Shown: positions 25,697 to 34,689 of the stretch, piece after piece | How positions within the stretch are numbered: the first letter of the stretch is position 1 | How the letters are laid out: the number at the start of each line of letters is the position of its first letter | Origin: Candidatus Eisenbacteria bacterium | Lineage (GTDB): Bacteria; Eisenbacteria; RBG-16-71-46 | Reading direction: 5' to 3' | Assembly: GCA_013140805.1 (NCBI GenBank) | Contig: JABFRW010000020.1 | Coordinates: forward strand, 1-41,318 | Length of the DNA stretch: 41,318 nt | The notes under the pieces: generated by a model | Databases searched by the model: none | The model's input: the letters and a program-made list of their open reading frames with translations, nothing else | What the model was told of the DNA's origin: nothing | Position numbers and translations under genes: made by a program

Positions 25697-25962
25697 CCGA
25701 GGCCGACGTACTGGTGCTCAATGAGTCGGGGCTGCACGTGCGAACCTGCGGTGTGTTCGTGCAGACGGCCGGCAAGTTTCGATGCGAAGTGTTCGTGAGG
25801 CACGGCGATACCGAGGTCAACGGTAAGAGCATCCTGGGCTTGATCGGCCTCGCGGCCGAGAACGGAGCGGTGCTGCACATTCGAGCGCAGGGGCCCGACG
25901 AGGTCGAGGCGGTCGCGGCGCTCAAGCAGCTCGTCGACAGTCGATTCGGGGGCATGGCGTGA
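25693..25962 (+). CDS. ptsH: Phosphocarrier protein HPr
   Basis: The GTG at 25693 overlaps the IID stop and gives 89 residues. His15 in SGLHVRTCGVFVQTAGKF sits exactly at the EI-phosphorylated position, and Ser46 in VNGKSILGLIGLAAENG at the HprK position. The usual LHARPA motif is altered to LHVRTC: Arg17 is kept and the following Pro is lost. It shuttles phosphate from EI to EIIA and can be switched by HprK. EI follows on a GTGA overlap. Confidence 0.92.
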   Translation: MTEADVLVLNESGLHVRTCGVFVQTAGKFRCEVFVRHGDTEVNGKSILGLIGLAAENGAVLHIRAQGPDEVEAVAALKQLVDSRFGGMA

Positions 25963-27716
25963 AGATCGTGGGTATCGCCGCTTCGCCGGGCCTCGCCGTG
26001 GGGCCGATCGTGGTGATGCAGAGCGAAGAGTTCGCGATCCGCGAGTTCCCGATCCGCGCGGAGCGCGTCGACGAGGAACTCGCGCTGTTCGAGCGCGCGC
26101 TGGGACTCGCACGCCGCGATCTCGAGCAGATCCGGGACGGCATCGCAGCGGAGCTCGGCGAGGCGGAGGCCGCGATCTACGCTGCGCATCTCATGATCCT
26201 CGAGGATCCGGAGCTGCGCCGTGCGATCGAGAACGGGATCCGCACGCAGCTTCGCAACGCCGGAGTGGTGTTCCGCGACTACATGGGCGCGGTGGCGACG
26301 CGGCTGCAGAGCGTCGAGGACGAGTACCTGCGCGAGCGGCACGCCGACATTCTCGACGTCGAGCGTCGAGTGCTGCGCTATCTGGTCGGCGGTGGGCAGC
26401 GCGGTCCACTGGCGCTCACCGAGCCCGCGATCGTGATCGCTCACGATGTCGGTCCCAGCGACGTGGCGCTACTCGACCGCAAGCGCGTGCTGGGCCTCGT
26501 CACCGAGGTCGGCGGGCGCACCTCGCACAGCGCGATCGTGGCGCGCGGGCGCGGAATCCCGGCGGTGGTCGGAGCGCGCGGAGCGGTGCAGCACGCGCGC
26601 ACCTCCCAGATCGGCGTGGTCGACGGAGATCGCGGCGTCGTCGATCTGCAGCCCGACGCCGCGGAGCTGGCGGAGTATCGCGCGCGCCGGGTCGAGTTCG
26701 AACGCACCGGTCGCGCATTGCGAGAGCTGTGCGAACTGCCGGCGGTGACGCTCGACGGCAAGCGCATCGAGCTCGGCGCGAACATCGAATTGCCGGGCGA
26801 CGTCGAGAACGTCGCCGAGGCGGGCGCCGACGGCATCGGGCTGTTCCGCACCGAGTTCTTCTATCTGGACCGTGCGTCTCTGCCGAGCGAGGAGGAACAG
26901 TTCCGGGCCTATCGCTCGGTGGCCGAGCGACTCGCCCCGCGGCCGGTGATCTTCCGCACCATGGACCTGGGCGGCGACAAAGTCGCCTCGTACCTGGGTA
27001 CGACGCACGAAACCAATCCGTTTCTCGGCTACCGCGGCATCCGCTTCGCTCTCCACCATCCCGAGATCTTCCGCGCTCAGATCCGCGCGATCTACCGGGC
27101 GAGCGCGTTCGGCCGTGCACGGCTCATGTTTCCGATGATCTCGAACCTCGAGGAGCTGCGCCGCGCGACCGCGCTGTGTCACGAGGTCGCGGACGAGCTG
27201 CGCAGCACGGGAGTGGCGTTCGACGAGCAGCTCGAAGTCGGAATGATGGTGGAGACGCCGAGCGCGGTGTGGGTGGCCGATCACCTGGCGCGGGAGTCGG
27301 CATTCTTCTCGATCGGGACCAACGACCTCACGCAGTACACGCTCGCCATGGACCGTGACAACGAACGCCTCGCGCATCTGTACCAGCCGCTGCATCCGGC
27401 GGTGTTGCGCAGCATTCGCCACACCGTCCAATGCGCGCTGGCGGCGGGGCGCTGGGCCGGGGTGTGCGGCGAGATGGCCGGCGACCCGCTCACCGCAGTG
27501 CTGCTGATCGGTATCGGGGTCGAAGAGCTGAGCGTTTCGTGTTTCGACCTGCCGCGCGTCAAGGCGGCGATCCGTCGCGTCTCGCTCGCCGGCGCGCGCG
27601 AACTCGCCGACCGTGCGCTCGAACTGGGATCGGGCGAACAGGTCGCCGAGTTGTTGAAGGCATGGGGCGCGCAACACCTGCCGGTGCTCGACACCGTGGA
27701 TCGGAGCGCGTCGTGA
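25959..27716 (+). CDS. ptsI: PTS enzyme I (phosphoenolpyruvate-protein phosphotransferase)
   Basis: The 585-residue enzyme takes phosphate from PEP onto a His and passes it to HPr. MKIVGIAASPGLAVGPIVV is the N-terminal start, GGRTSHSAIVARGRGIPAVV contains the active His (residue 190, E. coli His189), GIGLFRTEFFYL and SIGTNDLTQYTLAMDR are PEP-domain signatures, and Cys503 lies in GVCGEMAGDP. It has no GAF domain, so it is the sugar-PTS type and not the nitrogen-PTS type EI. GTG start overlapping HPr, and it overlaps the isomerase gene (GTGA). Confidence 0.96.
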   Translation: MKIVGIAASPGLAVGPIVVMQSEEFAIREFPIRAERVDEELALFERALGLARRDLEQIRDGIAAELGEAEAAIYAAHLMILEDPELRRAIENGIRTQLRNAGVVFRDYMGAVATRLQSVEDEYLRERHADILDVERRVLRYLVGGGQRGPLALTEPAIVIAHDVGPSDVALLDRKRVLGLVTEVGGRTSHSAIVARGRGIPAVVGARGAVQHARTSQIGVVDGDRGVVDLQPDAAELAEYRARRVEFERTGRALRELCELPAVTLDGKRIELGANIELPGDVENVAEAGADGIGLFRTEFFYLDRASLPSEEEQFRAYRSVAERLAPRPVIFRTMDLGGDKVASYLGTTHETNPFLGYRGIRFALHHPEIFRAQIRAIYRASAFGRARLMFPMISNLEELRRATALCHEVADELRSTGVAFDEQLEVGMMVETPSAVWVADHLARESAFFSIGTNDLTQYTLAMDRDNERLAHLYQPLHPAVLRSIRHTVQCALAAGRWAGVCGEMAGDPLTAVLLIGIGVEELSVSCFDLPRVKAAIRRVSLAGARELADRALELGSGEQVAELLKAWGAQHLPVLDTVDRSAS

Positions 27717-28780
27717 TTGCGCTCGAGCCACCCTACGAGCGTCGCGATCCGAGCGGCATGACGGCGCGGATCGAGACGATTCCCGATCAGATCGAAGCGC
27801 AGCTCGCGCGGCTCGACGGTTTCCAGTGGCGGCTGCCGAGTGCACCACGGCTGATCGCCGCGGGCGCGATGGGTGGCTCGGCGATCGCCGCGGATCTCTG
27901 TGCATCGCTTTATTCCGACCGACTGCCCGCGCCGCTGCTCGCCGTTCGTGACTACCGCTGGCCCGCCTGGGCCGGCCGCGGAGCGCTCGCGCTGCTGAGT
28001 TCGTACTCGGGCAACACCGAGGAGACGCTTGCACTCTACGATCACGCCGGCTCGCTGGGGCTCGATCGAGTCGCCATGAGCACCGGCGGAACGCTCGCCG
28101 AATCCTGCCGTCGCGATGGAGTCTCGTGTGCACCGCTGCCGCCAGGTTCGCCGCCGCGCGCCGCGATGTACGCCGCATGGGTGACGCTCACCCACCTGCT
28201 CGCGGCACTCGGCTGGGTCGACGATCCCGGTGCGGCCTGGCGAGAGGCCGCAGGCGCGGTGCGCGAACTGAACGGAATCCTGGGCTCTGCGGTGCCCGAA
28301 GCGCGCAATCCCGCCAAGCAGCTCGCGCGACGGCTGGCCGGCCGACCGCTCTACATCTACGCCGCAGCCGGCCCGACCGAACCGATCGCGGCGCGCTGGC
28401 GACAGCAGTTCAACGAAAATGCTAAGGTCCCCGGCCATTCGGCGGTGGTGCCCGAGCTCAACCACAATGAAATTGTGGGTTGGGAACGGGCGCGCGAGGA
28501 CGCAACTCCCGCGGCGGTGTTGCTGCTCGAGGATTCCGAGCTGGCCCCCGCAGTGGCGAGACGGCTCTCGCTCACCGGCGAATACGTCGAGCGGCAAGGT
28601 GCCGAGGTGATTCACCTCGCGCCTCCGGCGGCGGGGCGTGTGGCACGGCTCGCATGGCTCGCAGCGTATGGCGACTACGTGAGTCTGTATCTGGCCCTGC
28701 TGCGTGGAGTGGATCCCACTTCGATCGACAGCATCGACGAGTTCAAACAGCGTCTCGGTACCGCCTCGGGACGCTCCTAG
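27713..28780 (+). CDS. Bifunctional phosphoglucose/phosphomannose isomerase
   Basis: The GTG at 27713 overlaps the EI stop and gives 355 residues. Two SIS-like halves are present: AAGAMGGSAIAADLCASLY and SSYSGNTEETLAL in the first, and QFNENAKVPGHSAVVPELNH in the second, the signature of the archaeal/bacterial PGI/PMI family. It should convert glucose-6-phosphate and mannose-6-phosphate to fructose-6-phosphate. Its place at the end of the PTS operon suggests that the imported sugar is glucose or mannose, though a housekeeping role is also possible. metK begins 63 nt later. Confidence 0.88.
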   Translation: MIALEPPYERRDPSGMTARIETIPDQIEAQLARLDGFQWRLPSAPRLIAAGAMGGSAIAADLCASLYSDRLPAPLLAVRDYRWPAWAGRGALALLSSYSGNTEETLALYDHAGSLGLDRVAMSTGGTLAESCRRDGVSCAPLPPGSPPRAAMYAAWVTLTHLLAALGWVDDPGAAWREAAGAVRELNGILGSAVPEARNPAKQLARRLAGRPLYIYAAAGPTEPIAARWRQQFNENAKVPGHSAVVPELNHNEIVGWERAREDATPAAVLLLEDSELAPAVARRLSLTGEYVERQGAEVIHLAPPAAGRVARLAWLAAYGDYVSLYLALLRGVDPTSIDSIDEFKQRLGTASGRS

Positions 28781-28843
28781 CACGATCCGGTTCGCGCCGC
28801 TCGTGGCGCGCCGCGCCAATCACGAACATTCAGAGGAGCCCCG

Positions 28844-29983
28844 ATGGGAGCCCGACACCTGTTCACGTCCGAGTCGGTCACCGAAGGCCACCCGGACAAG
28901 ATCGCCGACCAGATCTCCGACGCGGTGCTCGACGCGCTGCTCACCCAGGACAAGATGAGCCGCGTGGCGTGCGAGACGCTGGTCACCACCGGTCTCGCGA
29001 TCGTCGCCGGTGAGATCTCGAGCCGCGGCTACGTCGAAGTTCCGGAGCTGGTGCGCCGGGTGATCGGCGAGATCGGCTACGACAGTGCCGAGTACGGCTT
29101 CGACAGCCACACCTGCGCCGTCATGACGACGATCGACAACCAGTCGCCGGACATCGCGATGGGTGTCAACACCGGTGGGGCCGGCGATCAGGGGCTGATG
29201 TTCGGTTTCGCGTGCCGCGAAACCCCTCAGCTCATGCCGCTGCCGATCATGCTTGCGCACGCCATCACCAAGCGGCTCGCACACGTGCGGCGCCAGGGCA
29301 TCATTCCCTACCTGCGCCCCGACGGGAAGTCTCAGGTCACGATCGAATACGACGGGCTGCGTCCCGTGAAGGTCGATACCGTGGTGGTCTCGACCCAGCA
29401 TGCCGACGGCATCGCGCAGTCGCGCATCCGCCGCGACGTCATCAAGCACGTGGTGGAGCCGGTGCTGCCGAAGCGTTTCGCAAAGGGTCGCATCACGTAT
29501 CACATCAACCCGACCGGATCGTTCGTCAAGGGTGGGCCGATGGCGGACACCGGACTGACCGGCCGCAAGATCATCGTCGACACCTATGGTGGCGTCGGCA
29601 GCCACGGCGGCGGCGCGTTCTCGGGCAAGGACCCGACGAAGGTCGACCGTTCGGCGAGCTATGGCGCGCGCTACGTGGCCAAGAATCTCGTGGCCTCGGG
29701 CCTGTGCGACCGTTGTGAGGTCCAGATCGCGTATGCGATCGGCGTCTCCGAGCCCGTCAGCGTGATGGTGGACTCGAACGGAACCGGCAAGGTGAGTGAC
29801 AGGAAGCTCACGGACCTGGTGCTCAAGCACTTCGACCTGACGCCCAAGGGCCTCATCGAGGTTCTCAAGCTGCGCCGCCCGATCTATCGAAAGACTGCGG
29901 CCTACGGCCACTTCGGCCGCACCGGCCCTGGCTTCACATGGGAACGCACCGACAAGGCGAAGCTGCTCGCGAAGAGCGTGTAG
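28844..29983 (+). CDS. metK: S-adenosylmethionine synthetase
   Basis: The 379-residue enzyme makes SAM from methionine and [23 protein letters not shown] with the ATP-contacting His, [12 protein letters not shown] and [16 protein letters not shown] are the classical signatures. AGAGGAG precedes ATG 28844. The 63-nt gap after the isomerase has no convincing terminator, so read-through from the PTS operon is possible. A strong terminator follows. ahcY, acting later in the methyl cycle, is 4.9 kb downstream. Confidence 0.97.
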   Translation: MGARHLFTSESVTEGHPDKIADQISDAVLDALLTQDKMSRVACETLVTTGLAIVAGEISSRGYVEVPELVRRVIGEIGYDSAEYGFDSHTCAVMTTIDNQSPDIAMGVNTGGAGDQGLMFGFACRETPQLMPLPIMLAHAITKRLAHVRRQGIIPYLRPDGKSQVTIEYDGLRPVKVDTVVVSTQHADGIAQSRIRRDVIKHVVEPVLPKRFAKGRITYHINPTGSFVKGGPMADTGLTGRKIIVDTYGGVGSHGGGAFSGKDPTKVDRSASYGARYVAKNLVASGLCDRCEVQIAYAIGVSEPVSVMVDSNGTGKVSDRKLTDLVLKHFDLTPKGLIEVLKLRRPIYRKTAAYGHFGRTGPGFTWERTDKAKLLAKSV

Positions 29984-30003
29984 GGCTCGACGGACATGAT
30001 GGG

Positions 30004-30036
30004 ACGGGCGCCTCGGACGGGGCGCCCGTTTGCTTT
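30004..30036 (+). terminator. Rho-independent terminator after metK
   Basis: ACGGGCGCC (30004-30012) pairs with GGCGCCCGT (30021-30029) around an 8-nt loop and is followed by TTGCTTT. It ends the long pyrG-to-metK region. Confidence 0.75.
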
Positions 30037-30063
30037 GGTCGTCGCTCATGGCTGTGCCATAGT
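30035..30063 (+). promoter_or_regulatory. Possible promoter of the M16 peptidase pair
   Basis: TTGGTC (30035-30040), a 17-bp spacer and CATAGT (30058-30063), just after the metK terminator and about 40 nt upstream of ATG 30109. Confidence 0.4.
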
Positions 30064-30108
30064 CGGCCCGTTTTCCTCGGTTCCAATCCCACTCGAGGAG
30101 GTTCCGTC

Positions 30109-31710
30109 ATGAAGACGAGCCGCCGCGGGCACGCCGTTCTCGTGCTCGCGACCTGCGTGACACTCGCGCTCGCTGCGGTCTGGAGCGGCGCGTCGAATGC
30201 CGTCGCGGCGAGGTCCAAGCCGATTCGCTCCGGCGTCACCGCGCCCCGCGTTCGCACCGGGCTCGAAAACCTCGAGCGCCGGGTGCAGGAGTTCACGCTC
30301 CCGAACGGGTTGCGTTTCCTGGTCGTCGAGCGTCACGAGGCTCCGGTCTTCAGCTACTTCACGGTCGTGAATGCCGGCTCGTCGGACGAGAACATCGGCA
30401 CGACCGGGCTCGCACACATGATGGAGCACATGGCGTTCAAGGGAACGCGCGTGATCGGCACCTCGGACTTCGCGGCCGAACAGCCGCTGCTGGCAGCCGA
30501 AGAGGCGGCGTGGCAGGCGCTGTTCGCGGCCCGCCAACGCGCGGGGCGCGGCGACTCGACGCGACTCGCCGGGCTCGAGCAGGGGCTCACCGAGGCGATG
30601 AAGGCCTCGAACCAGTACGTGGTCTCGAACGAGATGAGCCGGCTGATCGAGGAAGCTGGCGGTCAGAATCTCAACGCTTTCACCGCGAACGACATCACGG
30701 CCTACTTCTATTCGTTGCCATCGAACCGTCTCGACTTCTGGGGTGCCATGCACGCCGGCGGCTTCGTCCAGCCGGTCTTCCGCGAGTTCTACAAGGAGCG
30801 CGACGTGGTTTTCGAGGAGCGCCGGATGCGCGTGGAGTCCTCGCCGGTCGGTCGCCTGGTCGACGAATTCATCCATGCCTCGTATGTGGCGCATCCCTAC
30901 GGTTTCGGTGGAATCGGGCATCCGTCCGACCTCAAGGGCTTCAGCCGTTCTCAAGGCGAGGACTTCTTCCGGCGCTACTACGTCGCGAAGAACATGACGA
31001 TCGCGGTGGTGGGCGATGTCACGCTCGATGAGGTGAAGCGGGTCGCAACGCGGTTCTTCGGCGCGATCTCGGCCGCCGAGCCACCGCTGCCTCCGACCAC
31101 CGTCGAACCCGAGCAGAGGGCCGAGCGCCGCGTGATGATCGAGGAAGGCTCGCAGCCGCAGATCCTGATCGGCTGGAAGATTCCGGCCGCCACCGATCCG
31201 AGCTACGCCGCCTACAAGGCGCTCGCCGACCTGCTCGCCGGCGGCAACTATTCGCGGCTGGTGAAGAAGTTCGTGAAGGAGCGGAAGTCCGCCACCACGA
31301 TGCAGGCGTTCACCGGCTTCCCCGGAGAGAAGTATCCGAACCAGATGATGTTGTACGTCGCGCCGGCGGCGGGGCAGGATCCCGAAGCGCTGGAGCGCGA
31401 GATCTACGCCGAGCTCGACACGCTCGAGTCACATCCGTTCACCGCCGAGGAAGTGGCGGGCTATCAGGTGCGGATGAAGGCGCAGAAGCTCGGTGCGGTC
31501 GACGCGAACGATCGCCTCGCCGGCGAACTCGCCCAGGCGCAGGCGCTCTACGGGGACTGGCGACAGTTCTTCCGCGAGCAGGAGCGCGTGCAATCGTTGA
31601 CGCCCGACGCCCTCATGCAGGCGTTGCAGTCCGCCGCGAAGCGCTCGCGGCGCACCGTGGCGATGATCGTGAATCCGGCGGCGGGCCAGGCGCCCGCGGG
31701 AGGGCGCTGA
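30109..31710 (+). CDS. Secreted M16 family zinc metallopeptidase (catalytic partner)
   Basis: ATG 30109 follows GAGGAGG; 533 residues. A signal peptide is visible (basic start, then VLVLATCVTLALAAVWSG, probable cleavage after NAVA). The inverted zinc motif HxxEH is intact as HMMEH (His103, Glu106, His107), with a conserved distal ENGQ-like region GGQNLNAFTANDITAYFY. A helical insert of about 60 residues lies between them, as in bacterial M16 pairs. It should act in the periplasm or outer membrane on peptides. The partner gene follows after 1 nt. Confidence 0.9.
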   Translation: MKTSRRGHAVLVLATCVTLALAAVWSGASNAVAARSKPIRSGVTAPRVRTGLENLERRVQEFTLPNGLRFLVVERHEAPVFSYFTVVNAGSSDENIGTTGLAHMMEHMAFKGTRVIGTSDFAAEQPLLAAEEAAWQALFAARQRAGRGDSTRLAGLEQGLTEAMKASNQYVVSNEMSRLIEEAGGQNLNAFTANDITAYFYSLPSNRLDFWGAMHAGGFVQPVFREFYKERDVVFEERRMRVESSPVGRLVDEFIHASYVAHPYGFGGIGHPSDLKGFSRSQGEDFFRRYYVAKNMTIAVVGDVTLDEVKRVATRFFGAISAAEPPLPPTTVEPEQRAERRVMIEEGSQPQILIGWKIPAATDPSYAAYKALADLLAGGNYSRLVKKFVKERKSATTMQAFTGFPGEKYPNQMMLYVAPAAGQDPEALEREIYAELDTLESHPFTAEEVAGYQVRMKAQKLGAVDANDRLAGELAQAQALYGDWRQFFREQERVQSLTPDALMQALQSAAKRSRRTVAMIVNPAAGQAPAGGR

Positions 31711-31711
31711 C

Positions 31712-33886
31712 ATGCGAGTCGACTCGAGAAAGGCCGAATCCGTGTTCGCGCGCACGATCGCAGTCATGCTCGTGCTGGCAGCCGTCGCTTGCGCCACCGA
31801 CGCGAGGACGGCGCGGGCCGCGGACACCGACTGGGATCCGCGCAAGGTCGAGGTTCCGGAGCTGCGTCCGGTTCGAGTGCCGAAGCCGGAGCGGCTCGCG
31901 TTGCCGAACGGAGCAGTGATCTATCTGCTCGAGAATCACGAGCTGCCGGTGGTGTCCGGAACCGCCTATTTTCCGATGGGGCCGGAACTGGTCCCGAACG
32001 AAAAGGTCGGGCTCGCTTCACTGCTCGGTGAAGTGATGCGCAGCGGCGGTTCTGCTTCGCATGCGGGCGACTGGCTCGACGACCGCCTCGGTCAGATCGG
32101 TGCGAGTGTGAACAGCAGCGTCAGCTCCGATCTTGCGAGCAGCAGCTTTCGGTGCTTGACCGAGAACACCGCGGAGGTCATCGGACTGTGGGCCGAGCTG
32201 CTGCGTGGGCCGGCATTCCCGGACGACAAGATCGAACTCTCGAAAGTCGGATTGCGCCGCGCGATCGCGAGTCGCAACGACGAGATGCTTGCGGTGCTGG
32301 GTCGGGTCGCGAATCAGGCGGTGTTCGGTAAGGACCATCCAAACGCGCGCGAGCCGGAGTACGCGACCGTCGACGCGATCGCCCGGGAGGACTGCCGGGT
32401 CCTGCATGGCCGCGTGTTCGTCCCGAATCGCATGGTGGCGGCGCTCTACGGGGACTTCCGCTCGGCGGACGTGAAGAAATGGCTGTCGGGGGGATTCGGC
32501 GGATGGGCGAAGAGCAGCTCGCCGACACCTCAGCCGGCCGCTGCTCCCGGACGTCAGCCGATGCGGATCGTGTTCGCGCCGAAGGACGACGTGACGCAGT
32601 CGGGCATCGTGGTGGCCGAACCTGGATCGCGCGCCGATGATCCCGACTATGCGGCGCTGCAGGTGCTCGAGACCGCGCTCGGCGGCGGCTTCCAGTCGCG
32701 GCTGTTCAATCGCATCCGCACCCAGCGCGGGCTGGCCTACGCGACCGGCGCGAGCGCCGGCATCCAGTGGCGACGTCCCGGCACCTTTCTCGCGTATTCG
32801 CTGACCAAGAGCGAGTCCACGATGGTCGCGTTCGACCTGCTGCGCGAAGAGTTGCGTCGCCTGATCGAAACCCCGCTCACAGCAGCGGAGTTGCTAAGCG
32901 CCAAGCAGTCGGTGCAGAACAACTTCGTGTTCAATTTCGAACAGCCTGCGCAGGTGCTGTTCCGCTCGGCCTTCTACGAGGTCAACGGCTATCCGGCCGA
33001 CTTCCTCGACCGCTACCAGCAGTCGCTCGCTCGAGTCGACGCCACGTCGGTGCTCGAGGCCGCGCGCCGCAAGATCCATCCGTCGCAGCAGGTCGCGGTG
33101 ATCGTTGGCAAGGAGAAGGACTTCGATCAAGCACTCGACTCGGCCGGACTTCCGGTCGAGCGCATCGACATCGCGATTCCACCACCGGCTTCCAAAGTCG
33201 CTGCCGCTCCGGCTTCGCCCCAGGCGGCCGCAAAGGGACGCGCGTGGCTCGACCGCGCCGCGGCCCTGGCGGGGGGACGCGCAGCGTGGACCGCGGTCAA
33301 GGGGGCGGTGCTGGAGCAGAGCGCCACGCTCTCGATGCAGGGCCAGCAACTCAGCCTCACCGGCAGGAATACCTGGGTGTTCCCGGATCGCCAGCTCGAG
33401 ATTCAGACCCTGTCGATGGGGGAGATGCGCTCGGGAGTCAATGGCGCGAGCGCGTGGCGTTCGATGATGGGGCAGGTGCAGGACGATCCGAAGGGCGCTG
33501 CTTCACTGGCCGAGGAGTGGGAGCGCTCGTTGTGGAATCTGTTCGGTCCCGCCAGCGGGCTCGAAGCACTGGCGCTGGATGCGCCGATCGAGCTGAACGG
33601 CAAGCCGTGTGCCGCGGCGCTCATCAAGGGCGGCAAGGTGCGCGACCTGACGCTGATGTTCGCGGCCGACGGTAAGCTCGCGGGAATTGCCTACCAGGGG
33701 GAGGGCCCGCAGGGCCCGGCTCGACTCGAGCTCACCTACTCGGACTGGCGGGCGCACGGTGCGATCCAGTATCCGCACGGGCTTTCCATCAAGGTCGACG
33801 ATCAGCCGTTTCTCGAAGCGAAACTGACGGGACTGACGCTCGATCCGGAGGTCGACCCGGGGACCTTCAAGAAACCCGGCTCGTGA
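31712..33886 (+). CDS. Inactive M16 peptidase partner fused to a lipoprotein-carrier-like C-terminal domain
   Basis: The 724-residue protein has a signal peptide (VMLVLAAVACATDA; an exact lipobox is not clear). The M16 N-terminal half is present (LALPNGAVIYLLENHELPVV), but the site of the zinc motif reads GLASLLGEVMRSGG, lacking HxxEH, so it is predicted inactive. It keeps the R/Y pair-type region GGGFQSRLFNRIRTQRGLAY of non-catalytic partners. From about residue 510 a separate domain (TGRNTWVFPDRQLEIQTLS ... IQYPHGLSI) resembles LolA/LppX-type lipid-carrier folds (moderate certainty). It probably forms a heterodimer with the preceding protein. Confidence 0.85.
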   Translation: MRVDSRKAESVFARTIAVMLVLAAVACATDARTARAADTDWDPRKVEVPELRPVRVPKPERLALPNGAVIYLLENHELPVVSGTAYFPMGPELVPNEKVGLASLLGEVMRSGGSASHAGDWLDDRLGQIGASVNSSVSSDLASSSFRCLTENTAEVIGLWAELLRGPAFPDDKIELSKVGLRRAIASRNDEMLAVLGRVANQAVFGKDHPNAREPEYATVDAIAREDCRVLHGRVFVPNRMVAALYGDFRSADVKKWLSGGFGGWAKSSSPTPQPAAAPGRQPMRIVFAPKDDVTQSGIVVAEPGSRADDPDYAALQVLETALGGGFQSRLFNRIRTQRGLAYATGASAGIQWRRPGTFLAYSLTKSESTMVAFDLLREELRRLIETPLTAAELLSAKQSVQNNFVFNFEQPAQVLFRSAFYEVNGYPADFLDRYQQSLARVDATSVLEAARRKIHPSQQVAVIVGKEKDFDQALDSAGLPVERIDIAIPPPASKVAAAPASPQAAAKGRAWLDRAAALAGGRAAWTAVKGAVLEQSATLSMQGQQLSLTGRNTWVFPDRQLEIQTLSMGEMRSGVNGASAWRSMMGQVQDDPKGAASLAEEWERSLWNLFGPASGLEALALDAPIELNGKPCAAALIKGGKVRDLTLMFAADGKLAGIAYQGEGPQGPARLELTYSDWRAHGAIQYPHGLSIKVDDQPFLEAKLTGLTLDPEVDPGTFKKPGS

Positions 33887-33888
33887 GC

Positions 33889-33912
33889 GCGCCCGCGGGA
33901 GCGCGCGGGCGC
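33889..33912. terminator. GC-rich hairpin between convergent genes
   Basis: GCGCCCGCG (33889-33897) pairs with CGCGGGCGC (33904-33912) over a 6-nt loop. It lies directly after the M16 partner stop and touches the stop of the convergent toxin gene. No U tract, so it is a weak candidate for a bidirectional terminator. Confidence 0.4.
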
Positions 33913-34412
33913 TAAGTTCCGCGCGGGGTGAGCCGACGATACCGTCGCCCCGGGGCGTCGCCGGGACGCCACGGTGCGCCGTGGATCGGATCGATCACTT
34001 CCAGAAAGCGCCACGCGCGCATGTCGCGATCGGCTGAGAGCAGTTCGCGGACGCCGTGCTCGCGGAGAAGCAGCGCAGTCTCGAAGCCGGCGACCAGTCC
34101 CGGACCCTCGCCGGTTCTCCCGGCGAGCAACTCTCGGGCGACCGCGGCGTGGCGATCGGTCGGGCCCAGAAAGCGCAACGAGGGGCTCGTCCCGAGCTGA
34201 TCCAGAAACGCCAGTGCTTCTTCGGGCCGGGCCGGTCGGCCGACCGCGTGCGGGTGGGTCACGAGCGCAAGGAACTCGTGCGCGACACTCCATGGCACCG
34301 CCCAGGGTCGTCCACCATTCGCGAGTGCCTCGAGCACCTGTGAGGCGCGTGGATGCTCGGGCGTGCCCCGATTGGCGGCCCACGCGAGAATGCTGGTGTC
34401 GACGGCGATCAT
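33912..34412 (-). CDS. vapC: PIN-domain ribonuclease toxin (VapC-like)
   Basis: The start at 34412 is chosen because GGAGA lies 5 nt upstream and the protein then begins MIAVDTSILAWAAN, the canonical PIN opening with its first catalytic Asp. 166 residues. VAHEFLALVTHP supplies the conserved Glu, and LLSADRDMR the C-terminal Asp. The third acidic position lies in AGFETALLLREHGV, where Glu-Thr replaces the more usual Asp-Ala. VapC toxins cut specific RNAs such as tRNA. An alternative GTG at 34454 would overlap the antitoxin. The gene follows the antitoxin on the same strand. Confidence 0.85.
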   Translation of the reverse strand: MIAVDTSILAWAANRGTPEHPRASQVLEALANGGRPWAVPWSVAHEFLALVTHPHAVGRPARPEEALAFLDQLGTSPSLRFLGPTDRHAAVARELLAGRTGEGPGLVAGFETALLLREHGVRELLSADRDMRAWRFLEVIDPIHGAPWRPGDAPGRRYRRLTPRGT

Positions 34413-34443
34413 GAGGTCTCCGAGTACGCCCGGGAGCGGGTGA

Positions 34444-34689
34444 TCACTCCTCACCCTCGGTGGCCCGCGCGGGAGCGGGCCACCGATCGCGCCGAGCGGG
34501 ACTCACGAGAAAGGGGCCGAGGTCATAGGAGGGCAGCACCACACGCGTACGCCGCGCACGGCCCGGGGACTCGAGCCCCGCGCGCAATGCTTCCTCGACG
34601 ACGGCCGTGAGCGTGCGGCGCTCGCGCGCGGCGCGCTTTCGCAGTTCGGCGTCGAGGCCGGAGTCGAGGATCAAAGTGGTCCGTTTCAT
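34444..34689 (-). CDS. vapB: Ribbon-helix-helix antitoxin (VapB-like)
   Basis: The 81-residue product begins MKRTTLILDSGLDAELRKRA, a ribbon-helix-helix DNA-binding fold (strand, then ERRTLTAVVEEALRAGLE), followed by a Pro/Arg-rich tail (YDLGPFLVSPARRDRWPAPA) that would wrap the toxin. It should neutralise the PIN toxin and repress its own promoter. No Shine-Dalgarno is visible; a -10-like TATGCT ends 7 nt before the ATG, suggesting a leaderless mRNA. Confidence 0.85.
   Translation of the reverse strand: MKRTTLILDSGLDAELRKRAARERRTLTAVVEEALRAGLESPGRARRTRVVLPSYDLGPFLVSPARRDRWPAPARATEGEE

Noticed and set aside
28781-28843. Terminator or SAM riboswitch before metK
   Set aside because: Only a short GC-rich self-complementary stretch without U tract; the gap is too short for a known SAM riboswitch.
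29938-30108. Extended start of the M16 peptidase inside metK
   Set aside because: It would cross the metK terminator and a promoter, and would bury the signal peptide; ATG 30109 has a strong ribosome site.
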